Source: M1-B18 sp048264125 (GTDB lineage: Bacteria; Bacillota; Clostridia; Peptostreptococcales; Natronincolaceae). Taken from it: 64,000 bases of DNA. The notes below the pieces were generated by a model. The model was not told the origin of the DNA, made no database searches, and saw only the letters and a program-made list of their open reading frames with translations. The stretch's first letter is position 1. Each line of letters opens with the position of its first letter. Positions 16,221 through 25,262 of this stretch are shown piece by piece. The position numbers were made by a program, and so were the translations under genes. Where the stretch lies: assembly GCA_048264125.1 (NCBI GenBank), contig JBLXDM010000012.1, positions 62,001 through 126,000 of the forward strand. Direction: 5' to 3'.

Positions 16221-17120
16221 TTATATTTCAGAATCATTTTTTACTTTGCTAAACTCTAGCCATGTATCGTTTTCTTTATCATATAAATAAAGCGTAGTTG
16301 ATTCTTCATAATTAGTACTACTACCTAAAATCATGGTTTGTTCATCAAGCATGTAATGATAATATAAATTCTTATCATCAATTTTATCTTTATCAATAAT
16401 CTTCATTAGGAAATCGGAGTTAAAGTTTTTAATGCTATATACACTTCTATGAAGTTCCCTATATACAAATAAAATAAACAATATTAAGACTGTACTTGTA
16501 TTAAACTTGATGAAAATTTCTATCAACAGACTAATGTCTAGTTTATTTATTTCTATGCCTCCGTAATATTCAGAAATTAGAATGGTATATAATACAAATA
16601 TACTGGCTGCACTTACTAATATAAAATTTTTATATACTGAACTCGCCACCTCTGAAATACTTGTTTTTAAACTCGGGTTAAGAGAAGATAATGGCTTTTT
16701 GATTTTTGAGAATATTCTTATAAAAATATTGTTTTTAATGAACTTTATTTTTTGCAACAATATTATGATAGGTTTTAATAATATAAAGCCAATAATTATC
16801 GTAATAGTTACAAGCAAAATAATTACTGCTACTAACCCCACCAAAGAAATTATTACTTTTGATATTCCTAATTTTACCAGTATGAAAGAAGATGTTGTTA
16901 AGTAGATGTTTGCCAAAATACTTAGTCCAATAATAGAAAATGCTTGTTCCCAGTATTTTTTAATCTTAGGCAAAAATAGTTTATCAAAATCGTTCATAAT
17001 ACTATAATCAAAAAGCTTCTTGATTAAAATAATCATCACACTAAATAATAATACTGCGATTATAACTTCTATTCCATAATCCTTTAATACAACCTCTACT
17101 AGGGTATTGAAAATATCCAT
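16221..17120 (-). CDS. Polytopic membrane protein of unknown function
   Basis: The 299-residue protein has five or so hydrophobic helices (about 15-33, 62-82, 88-118, 165-187 and 200-222) and a soluble C-terminal domain of about 70 residues (FLMKIIDKDKIDDKNLYYHY..., LYDKENDTWLEF). The start has an AGGAGG site. A degraded attC-like core directly follows its stop. The family is not recognised. Confidence 0.65.
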   Translation of the reverse strand: MDIFNTLVEVVLKDYGIEVIIAVLLFSVMIILIKKLFDYSIMNDFDKLFLPKIKKYWEQAFSIIGLSILANIYLTTSSFILVKLGISKVIISLVGLVAVIILLVTITIIIGFILLKPIIILLQKIKFIKNNIFIRIFSKIKKPLSSLNPSLKTSISEVASSVYKNFILVSAASIFVLYTILISEYYGGIEINKLDISLLIEIFIKFNTSTVLILFILFVYRELHRSVYSIKNFNSDFLMKIIDKDKIDDKNLYYHYMLDEQTMILGSSTNYEESTTLYLYDKENDTWLEFSKVKNDSEI

Positions 17121-17497
17121 CCGTTCCCTCCTTTCTATTACATGACCATTCCTGTTATGTTATATCTCTCTTAAGATTTAATAAGCCCATTATTTAATAA
17201 ATGTCTTTTGGAGTACATCAAGTTCAACTTTAAACATTTAATCGTTCTCCTTCAGTAGAGTGTATAGTAATGTTTTCCGGGATCATTATAGCCATGGGAT
17301 CATCCTTATCTGATTTGTTATTCTAACTATTGCAGCAGTATCTATAAATATTTTATGTATATTAAATTTGCTGAGGTCTTTAATTTTATATTCGTTGTGA
17401 CAATACATTACACCTTTTACAACGATCCGTTAAAATATCGCAAAATTCGACATTAACACTATAGTTAATATGCAATCTCTCAGGCCAAAAGGAACAA
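17121..17497. other. Non-coding gap
   Basis: No gene is seen. A short inverted repeat TTAAC-ACTATA-GTTAA lies at about 17453-17468; nothing else stands out. Confidence 0.4.
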
Positions 17498-17529
17498 AAC
17501 AAAAAAGGGTAGTTGATGTCCTACCCTTT
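17498..17529 (-). terminator. Rho-independent terminator
   Basis: Read on the minus strand, AAAGGGTAG and CTACCCTTT form a 9-bp stem with an 8-base loop, followed by TTTTGTTTTG. It lies 30 bases after the stop of the gene at 17560-18303. Confidence 0.8.
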
Positions 17530-17559
17530 AGTCTTTACCTTTATATGGTTATCTGTATG

Positions 17560-18303
17560 TTAGATCATGATATTTCTTAATAATTGACTTTCTTTTCCAT
17601 TTTCCATGCCATATAAATACGCCGATATCATATTTATTCTACTACTTTCGCTATTATCTATAGTATTTCTATATGCTACTTCTACTAAATTTGAAATGAA
17701 ATAAGGAAATGAAAATCGGTTGATATTATACAAAGAATAATATTCACTTTCATTTGCTATCCAATATTTTAAAAATAAGTTTTCTCCGAAAGATATATGA
17801 TTTATAAAACCATTATACTGCTTTAGAGCGTTCTCTAAATTTTTACTTCCTTGGATATTAGGGTCTCCTAGTTTAAGTTGATTATCATACGAAAATATAC
17901 CATTAAATATATTATTGCCTACTATCATACCATTGTCATGGGATTTTTTAATAACTGTCTCTATTTGATTTAAATATATCTTAGTCTTGACTTCAATTAT
18001 TCCTACAGTATTTTGATTTGAGCAAATAACAAAATCACCTTCTGAAAAAATTAATGGGAATCTATTATCATAGATTATAATATCTATTTGCTTTGTCATT
18101 AAATCATTAACTCCTATTACAAAACCTGTGCCTACTGATAAATGCTTAGGTAGAAGTTTTTTAAGCATATTCATTAATATAATCTCTTTATATCTACCTT
18201 CTTCTCCCCAATGACTATGACCTATTAAATTCCTTACTCTATTCTTAACAGCCCTAAACTCATCAGATATTGATTGTTGAAACAATTCAATACTCCTATC
18301 CAT
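17560..18303 (-). CDS. DUF6602-like nuclease-fold protein
   Basis: The 247-residue protein has the DUF6602 layout: GEEGRYKEIILMNML, LPKHLSVGTGFVIG, then TKQIDIIIYD (about 70-79) and GIIEVKTKIYL (about 101-111). The D...E-x-K pattern fits a PD-(D/E)XK nuclease core. Proteins of this type are common in defence islands, but the target is not known. It is monocistronic with its own terminator at 17498-17529. Confidence 0.7.
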   Translation of the reverse strand: MDRSIELFQQSISDEFRAVKNRVRNLIGHSHWGEEGRYKEIILMNMLKKLLPKHLSVGTGFVIGVNDLMTKQIDIIIYDNRFPLIFSEGDFVICSNQNTVGIIEVKTKIYLNQIETVIKKSHDNGMIVGNNIFNGIFSYDNQLKLGDPNIQGSKNLENALKQYNGFINHISFGENLFLKYWIANESEYYSLYNINRFSFPYFISNLVEVAYRNTIDNSESSRINMISAYLYGMENGKESQLLRNIMI

Positions 18304-18408
18304 TAGCTCACCTTCTTTAGCTCAATTTAATAACTCCTAACTTGTCTTTAATATCTTGCCTCATTATTGAAATTAGTTAAATAATAAGGCATCATTATCA
18401 ATGTTATG

Positions 18409-19242
18409 CTAGAGTATATATCTTGCTCTTCTCCTTAGTATATCCTTATCGCTTTCTAAATTTAAGATATGCATTTTTCTATGACAATTAGGGCATAGTG
18501 CTACTGTATTTCTAATTGTGTCAGCTCCACCATTAGATAGCCAGTCTATGTGGTGGGTCTCAAGGAAGCCTTCGCCCTTTTTATTTATAAAGGGTGCTGG
18601 TTTGTCGCATAACTGGCATATTCCATTCGCTCTTCTTTTGGCAAATTCTGAAACAAACGGATTTCTTTCATATGTCTGTGATACGGTTTTCCTAGTGCTT
18701 ATTTTCTCCGACTGACTTTCTTCAGCCCTCTTTTTTAAATCGTCATTACTTAGCTTCTGAGCAATTCGCTCTTTCTTCTCATAATTGCTCCTTAGTATCT
18801 TTTCATCTATAATAGCGGCTTTCCCAGCATCATCGATTACTTTCAGCGGAAAAATCCATACATCTCTTAAAACACCATCTTCATCCTTCTGTTTTTCCTT
18901 ATATGGTTCATCTATTACTTGTACCCTTCCTCTATAGATATAATTATTTTCTTTAAATACCTCAAATAGGTGCACCTCTACCCCATTATGGTTTGAATCG
19001 TAGAGTGTTTTATTTTGATTCCCTTTTAATACCTGTTCTCCTTTTTTTCCCATACCAGTGTAGTGTAGGATATCCCCTATCCATTTATCCTCATAGAGAC
19101 CTTTAGTGTGATCTGAAACAACTACAAGAGTATTCGTAGTATGTGATCGCCTCATTCCTCCCATATTTCCGCATACAAATATCTCTCTTAGTCGATCATT
19201 ACTAATTACTTCCCCGTAATTTAAACCTGTATTGAAACTCAT
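18409..19242 (-). CDS. McrA-type endonuclease: SRA/YDG-like domain plus HNH
   Basis: The N-terminal 140 residues (NYGEVISNDRLREIF, GMRRSHTTNTLVVVSDHTK, GDILHYTGMGKKGEQ) fit the SRA-like domain of ScoMcrA-type enzymes, which reads modified bases. The C-terminus has the HNH module: GICQLCDKPAPF, LETHHIDWLSNGG, NTVALCPNCHRKMH. The product (277 residues) is predicted to cut DNA carrying modified cytosine or phosphorothioate. Its start overlaps the stop of the NUDIX gene by 4 bases, so the two are coupled. Confidence 0.85.
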   Translation of the reverse strand: MSFNTGLNYGEVISNDRLREIFVCGNMGGMRRSHTTNTLVVVSDHTKGLYEDKWIGDILHYTGMGKKGEQVLKGNQNKTLYDSNHNGVEVHLFEVFKENNYIYRGRVQVIDEPYKEKQKDEDGVLRDVWIFPLKVIDDAGKAAIIDEKILRSNYEKKERIAQKLSNDDLKKRAEESQSEKISTRKTVSQTYERNPFVSEFAKRRANGICQLCDKPAPFINKKGEGFLETHHIDWLSNGGADTIRNTVALCPNCHRKMHILNLESDKDILRRRARYIL

Positions 19243-19622
19243 GCTTTCCCCCCTAGCTTACTTATAAAAGGTATATCTGCAGGTGCAAAATCATAATTTT
19301 TAAGTTCTCCTATTGTTACCCATTCTACTGCTTCATGCTCCATTAAACTTATTTCCCCTTCTACATAATCTGCAAAATAAGCAATTAGTTTTATTTCTCC
19401 CGAATCATAGTTGTATATACTTTCTGCGAAGAATTCTCTAACCGCTATCCTTATACTCAATTCCTCCATTAATTCTCTTTCTAGACTTTCCTGGACTGTC
19501 TCATTGGCTTCTATCTTTCCACCTGGAAACTCCCACTTAAATGCTTGAGATTTATGCCTATTTCTTTGTGCTATGAGCACCTTATCTTCTCTTTTAATTA
19601 TGGCTGCGCTTACTAATATCAT
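19239..19622 (-). CDS. NUDIX hydrolase of the MutT/8-oxo-dGTP type
   Basis: Residues about 35-57 form a full NUDIX box (GGKIEANETVQESLERELMEEL fits Gx5Ex7REuxEE). The 127-residue size and the opening VSAAIIKREDKVLIAQRN match MutT-like (deoxy)nucleoside triphosphate pyrophosphatases. It would hydrolyse an oxidised or modified nucleotide. The 4-base overlap with the McrA-type gene suggests a shared operon; whether it serves DNA defence or general nucleotide cleaning is open. Confidence 0.9.
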   Translation of the reverse strand: MILVSAAIIKREDKVLIAQRNRHKSQAFKWEFPGGKIEANETVQESLERELMEELSIRIAVREFFAESIYNYDSGEIKLIAYFADYVEGEISLMEHEAVEWVTIGELKNYDFAPADIPFISKLGGKA

Positions 19623-19741
19623 TTTATCACCTACTGATTAGATTTTCATTTGGTTATTATGTGCACGTTATGAGTTGGTTCTAAACCAGCAATTACATCT
19701 TCAAGGATAAAAAGCTCTAATTATATTTTTTCCCAATACTC

Positions 19742-19769
19742 GCAACTCGTCGGAAACTCCGACAAGTTG
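19742..19769. repeat. Inverted repeat
   Basis: CAACTCGTCGGA and TCCGACAAGTTG pair over 11 of 12 positions with a short loop. There is no run of T on either side, so it is not a typical terminator. It lies 10 bases after the stop of the small gene at 19779-19946. Confidence 0.5.
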
Positions 19770-19778
19770 ATACATCAT

Positions 19779-19946
19779 CTAATTTGACTTTTCTTCCAAT
19801 TCTTCTAGTTTTATATACATTTTCTGTAAAAGAAATAAAGCAGGACTTAAAAAACCAACAATGCCTAATGCACCCCCAAGATTATAGGCACTTCCAAGAA
19901 ACATACCTAAATATCCCGTTAACAAAGAAACAATTATTAAAAACAT
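19779..19946 (-). CDS. Small hydrophobic membrane protein (55 residues)
   Basis: An AGGGGTGAAA ribosome binding site precedes the ATG. The product has two hydrophobic stretches (MFLIIVSLLTGYLGMFLG and GGALGIVGFLSPALFLL) and a charged tail (KLEELEEKSN). It is likely a two-helix membrane peptide. The function is unknown; it lies upstream of the NUDIX/McrA pair in the same direction. Confidence 0.5.
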   Translation of the reverse strand: MFLIIVSLLTGYLGMFLGSAYNLGGALGIVGFLSPALFLLQKMYIKLEELEEKSN

Positions 19947-20015
19947 ATTTTCACCCCTAAAATTCGCTGTTGAACCGCATGTGCTTTCAGTGTACTTTTG
20001 TCTCTAGTTTTCATG

Positions 20016-20246
20016 CTATATATCAAACTCTGTTTTCAGCATATTTACCAATTGGATTGCTGTATCTTTGTCAAATTGAATATTCTGACTTGCTTGATTC
20101 CTTACTTGTCGCTGATCGGTTCCATAAGTGTCAATTTGAATATACTTTTTCCCCTGTTCATCAAAGATACAATATGTGCACTCTACTTCAAAATGAATGG
20201 AGTTTCTTATTTTATCTATTTTTACAAATTTCCTTATTCTAGCCAT
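20016..20246 (-). CDS. Small conserved protein of a widespread uncharacterised family
   Basis: I start at the ATG of MARIRKF because GAGGAGTG lies 7 bases upstream. The 76-residue sequence (MARIRKF, HFEVECTYCIF, KKYIQIDTYGTDQRQ, SQNIQFD) belongs to a short family I recognise from many bacteria, often found near restriction genes and sometimes mislabelled as methionyl-tRNA formyltransferase. It has no known enzyme motif. It is probably a defence-island accessory. Confidence 0.7.
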   Translation of the reverse strand: MARIRKFVKIDKIRNSIHFEVECTYCIFDEQGKKYIQIDTYGTDQRQVRNQASQNIQFDKDTAIQLVNMLKTEFDI

Positions 20247-20310
20247 TTTATACACTCCTCGTATTTAATAATACATAAAACTGTATAGCTACTTGAAGAT
20301 AACATCTCCT

Positions 20311-21054
20311 TCAAAAATTGTATTTTATAGGATTTGCAGCACCTTTTTTTCTGTAATTCGCAGGGACCCTTTTATGCAAGTATAATTTCTTGATGGATTC
20401 ATCAGCATCATATCCTACGAAACCGTATCTTTCTGGTCTATCCATATAGAATTCAGGAAAATTGGATATAGTTGCAGCCTTCCATTCAGTTGGAACAAAA
20501 ACTCCCACAATAATTCCTTCATTAACAGCAAGTACAAAATCCGCCTTATTTACTTTAGTTAAATTTAACTTCCATGCAAATCGCGTGGCATCATAGAGAC
20601 TGCGTTCTACAACAGATCTATTAATTGTGATCATAAGAACTCTGTGCTCATAAACTGCTTCTTTTGCACTATACTTTTTAATTATCTCTAAGGCATTCAT
20701 AGGACCATAGTCATTACAGCCATGACCTCCCATTATATTAGATACTCCGGGATATGCATCAATTAAGGCTGCTTCAACTTCTAGGGCGCATTTTTCATCC
20801 ATTCCATGCCGGTGAATTACGTGGATTACCTCTAGACCTGCAACTAATATTTCCCTTATAATTTGTATTTTATCATCAATTTCGTCGAAATTATCAGCCG
20901 CATAGAACCCTTTCATATGATTAAACACTCTGTTTCCTTTCCCTTTACCTACATAGAATGTTTCTCCGTTTCTAGGATCTATAAGTCTATATACATAATA
21001 CTTAAGTTCAGCAATTACTTCATTTGGAAACTGTTCTGTTTCAATATTGTACAT
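20311..21054 (-). CDS. GIY-YIG nuclease domain protein (LEM-3-like)
   Basis: The N-terminal region (YYVYRLIDPRNGETFYVGKG followed by KGNRVFNHM) is a GIY-YIG domain of the LEM-3-like type. It continues with a Glu (VEAALIDAYP) that fits the metal-binding residue of the fold. The other 150 residues are a separate domain (ALYDATRFAWKLNL) that I cannot name. It is 247 residues long with a clean GGAGG site. A role as DNA endonuclease is inferred from the fold. Confidence 0.75.
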   Translation of the reverse strand: MYNIETEQFPNEVIAELKYYVYRLIDPRNGETFYVGKGKGNRVFNHMKGFYAADNFDEIDDKIQIIREILVAGLEVIHVIHRHGMDEKCALEVEAALIDAYPGVSNIMGGHGCNDYGPMNALEIIKKYSAKEAVYEHRVLMITINRSVVERSLYDATRFAWKLNLTKVNKADFVLAVNEGIIVGVFVPTEWKAATISNFPEFYMDRPERYGFVGYDADESIKKLYLHKRVPANYRKKGAANPIKYNF

Positions 21055-21366
21055 GGAAACCTCCTTTATTATTGATTATAGATTACGAACTAAGATTTAC
21101 AGCAATGATCATTTAAGCAGCGAATAATCTAGAATTATAATTTTTTAAAAATGAATGAATGTTCATGCTTCAATTTCCTTCAGAGATATCATATTATAAT
21201 TCTGCTTGACAAAGTAATTTACCTCCTATTGAAATTCGCCAAATTATTTTATAATACGCCATCAAATTATTGTTATATAAATTGATTCTACGTCACATAT
21301 ATCCATGTTTAAATTATGCATTAGCATAATGTTGTAATATATTCATTTTTATTGTATATTGAGGAA

Positions 21367-21386
21367 GTACAATATCCATATTGTAC
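21367..21386. repeat. Perfect palindrome upstream of a terminator
   Basis: GTACAATAT and ATATTGTAC form a perfect 9-bp inverted repeat with a 2-base spacer. It lies in the 425-base gap between the GIY-YIG gene and the small gene at 21481, and could be a regulator's operator. Confidence 0.45.
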
Positions 21387-21404
21387 CAACCTATTTGTTC
21401 TAAA

Positions 21405-21447
21405 GTGAAAAAAAGCAGCTGCATTCCCCTGCAACTGCTTTTTTCAC
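21405..21447. terminator. Bidirectional terminator
   Basis: GTGAAAAAAAGCAG...CTGCTTTTTTCAC forms a long stem with A and T runs on both sides. It follows the stop of the minus-strand gene at 21481-21735 and marks the downstream end of the conjugative element's gene string. Confidence 0.75.
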
Positions 21448-21480
21448 TATACACTAACTTTAATATTTCTATGATTCCTT

Positions 21481-21735
21481 TCACATCTTCCTCAATGTCC
21501 AGCCCACCTTATCCTTATTATAAGCTATCTCAAACAACCGATCCTCTCCTGCAAGCTTCCCCTGACACTTAAATATGTGGAGCTCATCGCCGGCAAATTT
21601 TTTAACCTCTAGTAGAAGACTGTGATCGATTTTTATGATTTCCTGGATATCTTCTATTTTTAATTTTAAGGGCACTATATTTCTTTCTGTATCAAACATT
21701 GCTATAACCTTAATGGGCTTTAATTGAAATTTCAT
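21481..21735 (-). CDS. Small hypothetical protein
   Basis: The 84-residue product (KFQLKPIKVIAMFD..., VPLKLKIEDIQEII) is a compact alpha/beta protein with no signal peptide. It is preceded by AAAGGAG. It is the last gene before the terminator at 21405-21447 and lies 90 bases after the Dam-type methylase in the same direction. Its job is unknown. Confidence 0.6.
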   Translation of the reverse strand: MKFQLKPIKVIAMFDTERNIVPLKLKIEDIQEIIKIDHSLLLEVKKFAGDELHIFKCQGKLAGEDRLFEIAYNKDKVGWTLRKM

Positions 21736-21829
21736 TCTTATCGGCCACTCCTTTCAAAAGTTTCAGCAATTAATTTGCTGCAGCATACCAAAGAGAGCAC
21801 TGGGGGGACTTGTACTCTCTTTGTGGGTA

Positions 21830-22612
21830 TTATGTTAGGTGCTCAACTGCTGCAGGATTATAGTTTGTTATTATAAGCTCCTTATACATACATCTGGCCT
21901 TTCTTTCTTTTGAAACACTATATCTTACCTCTGTCTCGGTTATGAAATAACCAGAATACCACTTTCTTACCTCTTCATGATCGTTTATTGTTAGTATGAA
22001 TTTTCCTTTGATATTTTGGAGTATATCCCGGAGCTTTAGGTGTTCTTCCTTACCAAATTCAACTCCATAGCCCTCTGTTTCATAATATGGTGGATCGCAA
22101 AAATGCAGTGTATGGGGCCTGTCGTAACGCTTGAATATCTCTGAAAAATCCAGGTTTTCTATATAGGTGTTTCTTAGCCTGTTTTTGATTTCTGATAACC
22201 TATCTGTACTAAATAGCTGAGGGGCTGGCCCCTTTGTGGTTCCGTAGCCGTAGGTATCGCCCTTGGCAGCAAAGCTCTGGGAGATTATATACACATACCT
22301 TATTGCCCTTTGTATGTCTGTCATGTATTTTATTTCCGTATTTTTATAATAATTAAACTGCTGCCTGCTGCTTACCTCGTACTGGAGCTGTCGCCTTAGC
22401 TCCTCTTCATGGTACTTAATTACTCTGAAAAGATTCATCAGCTCTCCGTCTACATCATTTATTACCTCTGCTTTACTTGCTTCCTTTCCAAAGTAGACCC
22501 AGCCGGCACCGAAAAAGGGCTCAGTATAGCAGCTGTGCTCCGGAAGCATATTTATAATTTTTTTACGTAATTGACTTTTTCCTCCCATTCTGGGGATTGG
22601 TGGTTTTAGCAT
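21830..22612 (-). CDS. D12-class (Dam-type) N6-adenine DNA methyltransferase
   Basis: The 260-residue protein opens with PPIPRMGGKSQLRKKI (the AdoMet-binding FxGGK-like motif), has ETPFFGAG-like YTEPFFGAGWVY at about 30-41 and the catalytic DPPY motif (FCDPPYYET, about residue 180). These mark a solitary Dam-type adenine methylase as carried by many phages and conjugative elements. There is no partner nuclease next to it, so it probably protects the element's DNA or regulates it. Confidence 0.9.
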   Translation of the reverse strand: MLKPPIPRMGGKSQLRKKIINMLPEHSCYTEPFFGAGWVYFGKEASKAEVINDVDGELMNLFRVIKYHEEELRRQLQYEVSSRQQFNYYKNTEIKYMTDIQRAIRYVYIISQSFAAKGDTYGYGTTKGPAPQLFSTDRLSEIKNRLRNTYIENLDFSEIFKRYDRPHTLHFCDPPYYETEGYGVEFGKEEHLKLRDILQNIKGKFILTINDHEEVRKWYSGYFITETEVRYSVSKERKARCMYKELIITNYNPAAVEHLT

Positions 22613-22672
22613 TTTATTCTCTCCTTCAACAATATAATTAGTTGAAAGAATGCTGATGAAAGTTGACTACCT

Positions 22673-22915
22673 CTAGGAGCTCTTTTGCAGATAGAACAAT
22701 GTCTTAACCCTTTTCTCTGCAGCAATATAGTCGGATATATTTATTCTCTCGGTCTTATTTACATATCCTAATATGCTTTTCTTCAGCTCCATAGTGTCGT
22801 GAAAATATATAATGCTGCGATTCCTGGTAGGGTCCTTTTGGGCCTTTACTATCTCAAAGCCCTTTGATACTAGGAATACTATTAAATCCCTATCTGTAAT
22901 CTTTCTTAAATCCAT
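22673..22915 (-). CDS. DUF5659-domain small protein
   Basis: The 80-residue sequence (DLIVFLVSKGFEIVKAQKDP, then SIIYFHDT and a final ISDYIAAEKRVKTLFY) fits DUF5659, a short alpha/beta family found on phages and ICEs of Firmicutes. It has a GGAGAGGAG site and sits in line with the Dam-type methylase. Its function is not known. Confidence 0.65.
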   Translation of the reverse strand: MDLRKITDRDLIVFLVSKGFEIVKAQKDPTRNRSIIYFHDTMELKKSILGYVNKTERINISDYIAAEKRVKTLFYLQKSS

Positions 22916-22984
22916 GCTCTCCTCTCCTTCCTGAGTAACACCAGTTATATATATTATAACAGAACATATGTTCGTGTAAAGAAC

Positions 22985-23018
22985 AAAAAAATAATGAGCT
23001 CAGAGTTAGCAGCTCATT
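22985..23018 (-). terminator. Rho-independent terminator
   Basis: On the minus strand AATGAGCT and AGCTCATT form a stem with a 10-base loop followed by ATTTTTTTG. It follows the stop of the gene at 23043-24005. Confidence 0.8.
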
Positions 23019-23042
23019 ATCACTGATTTATAAATAGATTAT

Positions 23043-24005
23043 CTATCTTTCTATCTTGTAACCGCCGAACATTTTAGGTGAAGCTAGCTTTTTTTGGTAG
23101 CTATCATAAAAATGCACATGAACTAATGAGTCCTCTTCTACAAAACCTGCACCTATTACGATTCCCTGTAATACCTCTTCTATTGTTTCTGCTAACCTTT
23201 CTTTTTCATAATCTGCACCATCATACCATTCATCGCTTAAAGTAACTGCTACGGATTCCCAGTCACCTTCAGTATAATGTGGTTGAATATTTAGTATTAA
23301 ACCATCGCTCGTTTCTATCAATTCATCTAATAAACCATAAAATGCTTCTTCAATTGCTTCTATGCTAGGGTATGGAAAAAAAACTGCATCAGGCATTCCA
23401 TTTTTTCCGTCATTATCTGTTACTTGAGTTAAATTACCCAGCATTTTTTCGCCATTTTCCCCATAAAGCTCAATAATATGGTCTGGTTGTTGAACCTCAG
23501 GTAGATTAAATCTTAAGAATGCAATAGCACCATAGTGACCTATTTTCCAATCCTCAGGAACAATAAACTCCTTGATTACTTTACCTGACGAAACCGGCAC
23601 ATAATCACTAATCATATTCATATCACCAGTAAGTATAGCTACCTCGAAGATTCCACCGTCTGGCACATTAGTATTAATCGTCATAATTACTTTATTGCCC
23701 AATACCTCTATATCCATTTCCCCTTCAAAAGTTGAATTAGCCTCTAGCTCATTCGAAGCATTATTCTTCTCTTGTAAATTGATTTCAGACTCTTTACTAA
23801 CTGGATTTTCAGTGGGATCACTTAGACTCCCGAAGGTTGTAGCTGCGAACACAATTGCAAAAAATACAGATAAGATGATTCTCACTACATTATTAAACCT
23901 ACCATTCCTCCACATTAAGAATATTCCAACTGGCGCAAATAAAAATAATGTCACCCACATAAACCATCCGGTATCATAAAACCGTTTAGTATTATTCTCC
24001 ATCAT
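23043..24005 (-). CDS. Membrane-anchored protein with extracellular domain, unknown function
   Basis: Two adjacent ATG codons follow GGGGG; the second (24002) has better spacing. The 320-residue product has two N-terminal helices (WFMWVTLFLFAPVGIFLMW and VVRIILSVFFAIVFAATTFG) and a large outer domain. This layout with YDTGWFMW and WRNGRFNN occurs in many Firmicutes membrane proteins of unknown role. It has its own terminator and is probably an accessory gene of the element. Confidence 0.65.
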   Translation of the reverse strand: MMENNTKRFYDTGWFMWVTLFLFAPVGIFLMWRNGRFNNVVRIILSVFFAIVFAATTFGSLSDPTENPVSKESEINLQEKNNASNELEANSTFEGEMDIEVLGNKVIMTINTNVPDGGIFEVAILTGDMNMISDYVPVSSGKVIKEFIVPEDWKIGHYGAIAFLRFNLPEVQQPDHIIELYGENGEKMLGNLTQVTDNDGKNGMPDAVFFPYPSIEAIEEAFYGLLDELIETSDGLILNIQPHYTEGDWESVAVTLSDEWYDGADYEKERLAETIEEVLQGIVIGAGFVEEDSLVHVHFYDSYQKKLASPKMFGGYKIER

Positions 24006-24124
24006 TATCCCCCTATCATATTAGACTCAATCAATTAGATTCGGTTTATATTTATAAAATCCTACATTATTCGCTCAACAAATTTCGACTCCTATGCCTT
24101 GTTACTAGTCTTATGTAGGCAAAT

Positions 24125-24370
24125 AATTATTTTAAAGCTTTATTAGCTGTACTTACCCAGCATGTGTAGTGTTGTTCCTGCTGCCAGACCTACAGCACAG
24201 CCCTGGAAGCCTCTATAGGCTATGATTTGATATGATTACATACAATCAAACCTAAGCCCGGCAAACTATGGGTAAAGGTTCTATAACTTGATCCCCCTGC
24301 TATTAGTATGTAGACTCCTCCTATACGCTGCATTAATAGGCTTTTGTCTGACATCCTCCTAATATTAAAA
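24125..24370 (-). pseudogene. Decayed copy of the YdjM-like gene
   Basis: On the minus strand the frame ILIAGGSSYRTFTHSLPGLG matches FLAGISSHRTFTHSILGLG of the intact gene at 25782-26357; after a frameshift, GCAVGLAAGTTLHMLGKYS matches IGIAIGATCHIVADLF. Stops and frameshifts make it non-functional. It follows a remnant of the giant protein, repeating the order of the intact pair. Confidence 0.65.
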
Positions 24371-24384
24371 GAAAGCCTGCAGCA

Positions 24385-24460
24385 GTTGCTTATCTTCTAT
24401 GCCTGACTTGAGAAGCTCTTGAATGTTTCCTTTTACGTCTATCTCTAGCTCCAGCTTCGC
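24385..24460 (-). pseudogene. Remnant of the 3' end of the giant PKD-protein gene
   Basis: KLELEIDVKGNIQELLKSG followed by IEDK aligns with VELDLEVQRNILELLKPG followed by IKDK, the very C-terminus of the 2054-residue protein at 26420-32584. With the adjacent YdjM-like remnant it shows that this gene pair was once duplicated in tandem, and the outer copy was deleted. Confidence 0.65.
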
Positions 24461-24470
24461 AATTAACTAA

Positions 24471-24513
24471 AAAAGAGTAAATCACCTGTAATAATACAAT
24501 GATTTACTCTTTT
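24471..24513. terminator. Bidirectional terminator
   Basis: AAAAGAGTAAATCA and TGATTTACTCTTTT are perfect 14-base complements around a 15-base loop. It lies 44 bases after the stop of the gene at 24557-25093. Confidence 0.8.
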
Positions 24514-24556
24514 AAATTACACCATTGATAACGCGCCTACACTGGATTCAAGATTT

Positions 24557-25093
24557 TTATTCGCTCTTCTCATATTCCTCCTCAGCAACAACAAATGAAA
24601 AGTCATGTGTATCTGTAAATAATATAACCTGATCTCCTACTGTAAATAAAAAATCATATTGATCGTATGTAGGATCATCAATATACAATTCTTTTTCTAA
24701 ATATTTATTAGTCTTTATCTTTCCTATCCTATTTTTTATATCTCTAATTGATAATTTAAAATGCTTTATAAAATTCATTTTATTATCTTTATTAAATCCG
24801 ATATAATATACACTTTCATTATTTCTAGGTACAAAGCTTTGAATGATATTGTCCTCTGTAAACTCTAGAGCAACTTCCTTATAGCAAATTAAGCCTGCTT
24901 CATTTTTTAGCCATTTAATAAAAGTATTTTCTTTCAATAAATGAGCATGATGCCTGTATATGTACACCCCCTCTGATGAACTAATTGCATTATTAATGAT
25001 TTCATCAATCCTATATATTTCATCATCACAGTCCCAAACAGAAAAATCTGCTATGTAGAGCTTCTTAATATCATCATTTTCATTTCTACTCAT
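24557..25093 (-). CDS. Hypothetical acidic protein
   Basis: The 178-residue protein is soluble, acidic and without known motifs (ADFSVWDCDDEIYRIDEII, YIYRHHAHLLKE, DTHDFSFVVAEEEYE). Its size and acidity recall immunity proteins of contact or polymorphic toxins, but no family is recognised and no toxin partner is next to it. A GGAGAGGAG site precedes the start and a strong terminator follows. Confidence 0.6.
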   Translation of the reverse strand: MSRNENDDIKKLYIADFSVWDCDDEIYRIDEIINNAISSSEGVYIYRHHAHLLKENTFIKWLKNEAGLICYKEVALEFTEDNIIQSFVPRNNESVYYIGFNKDNKMNFIKHFKLSIRDIKNRIGKIKTNKYLEKELYIDDPTYDQYDFLFTVGDQVILFTDTHDFSFVVAEEEYEKSE

Positions 25094-25262
25094 AATTTAC
25101 TCCTCTCCTGTTCTGCAACGAAGGACAGTAAGCTTAGAAATTGATCCTCCATGAGCTTCCCCTAAAGTATCCTAAATTCATTTAGCCCCCCATTATTTCA
25201 TATATAAATCGTATCATAACCTCCTAAAAATGACGATACGTTTCAAAGCAAGTTTAATGATG

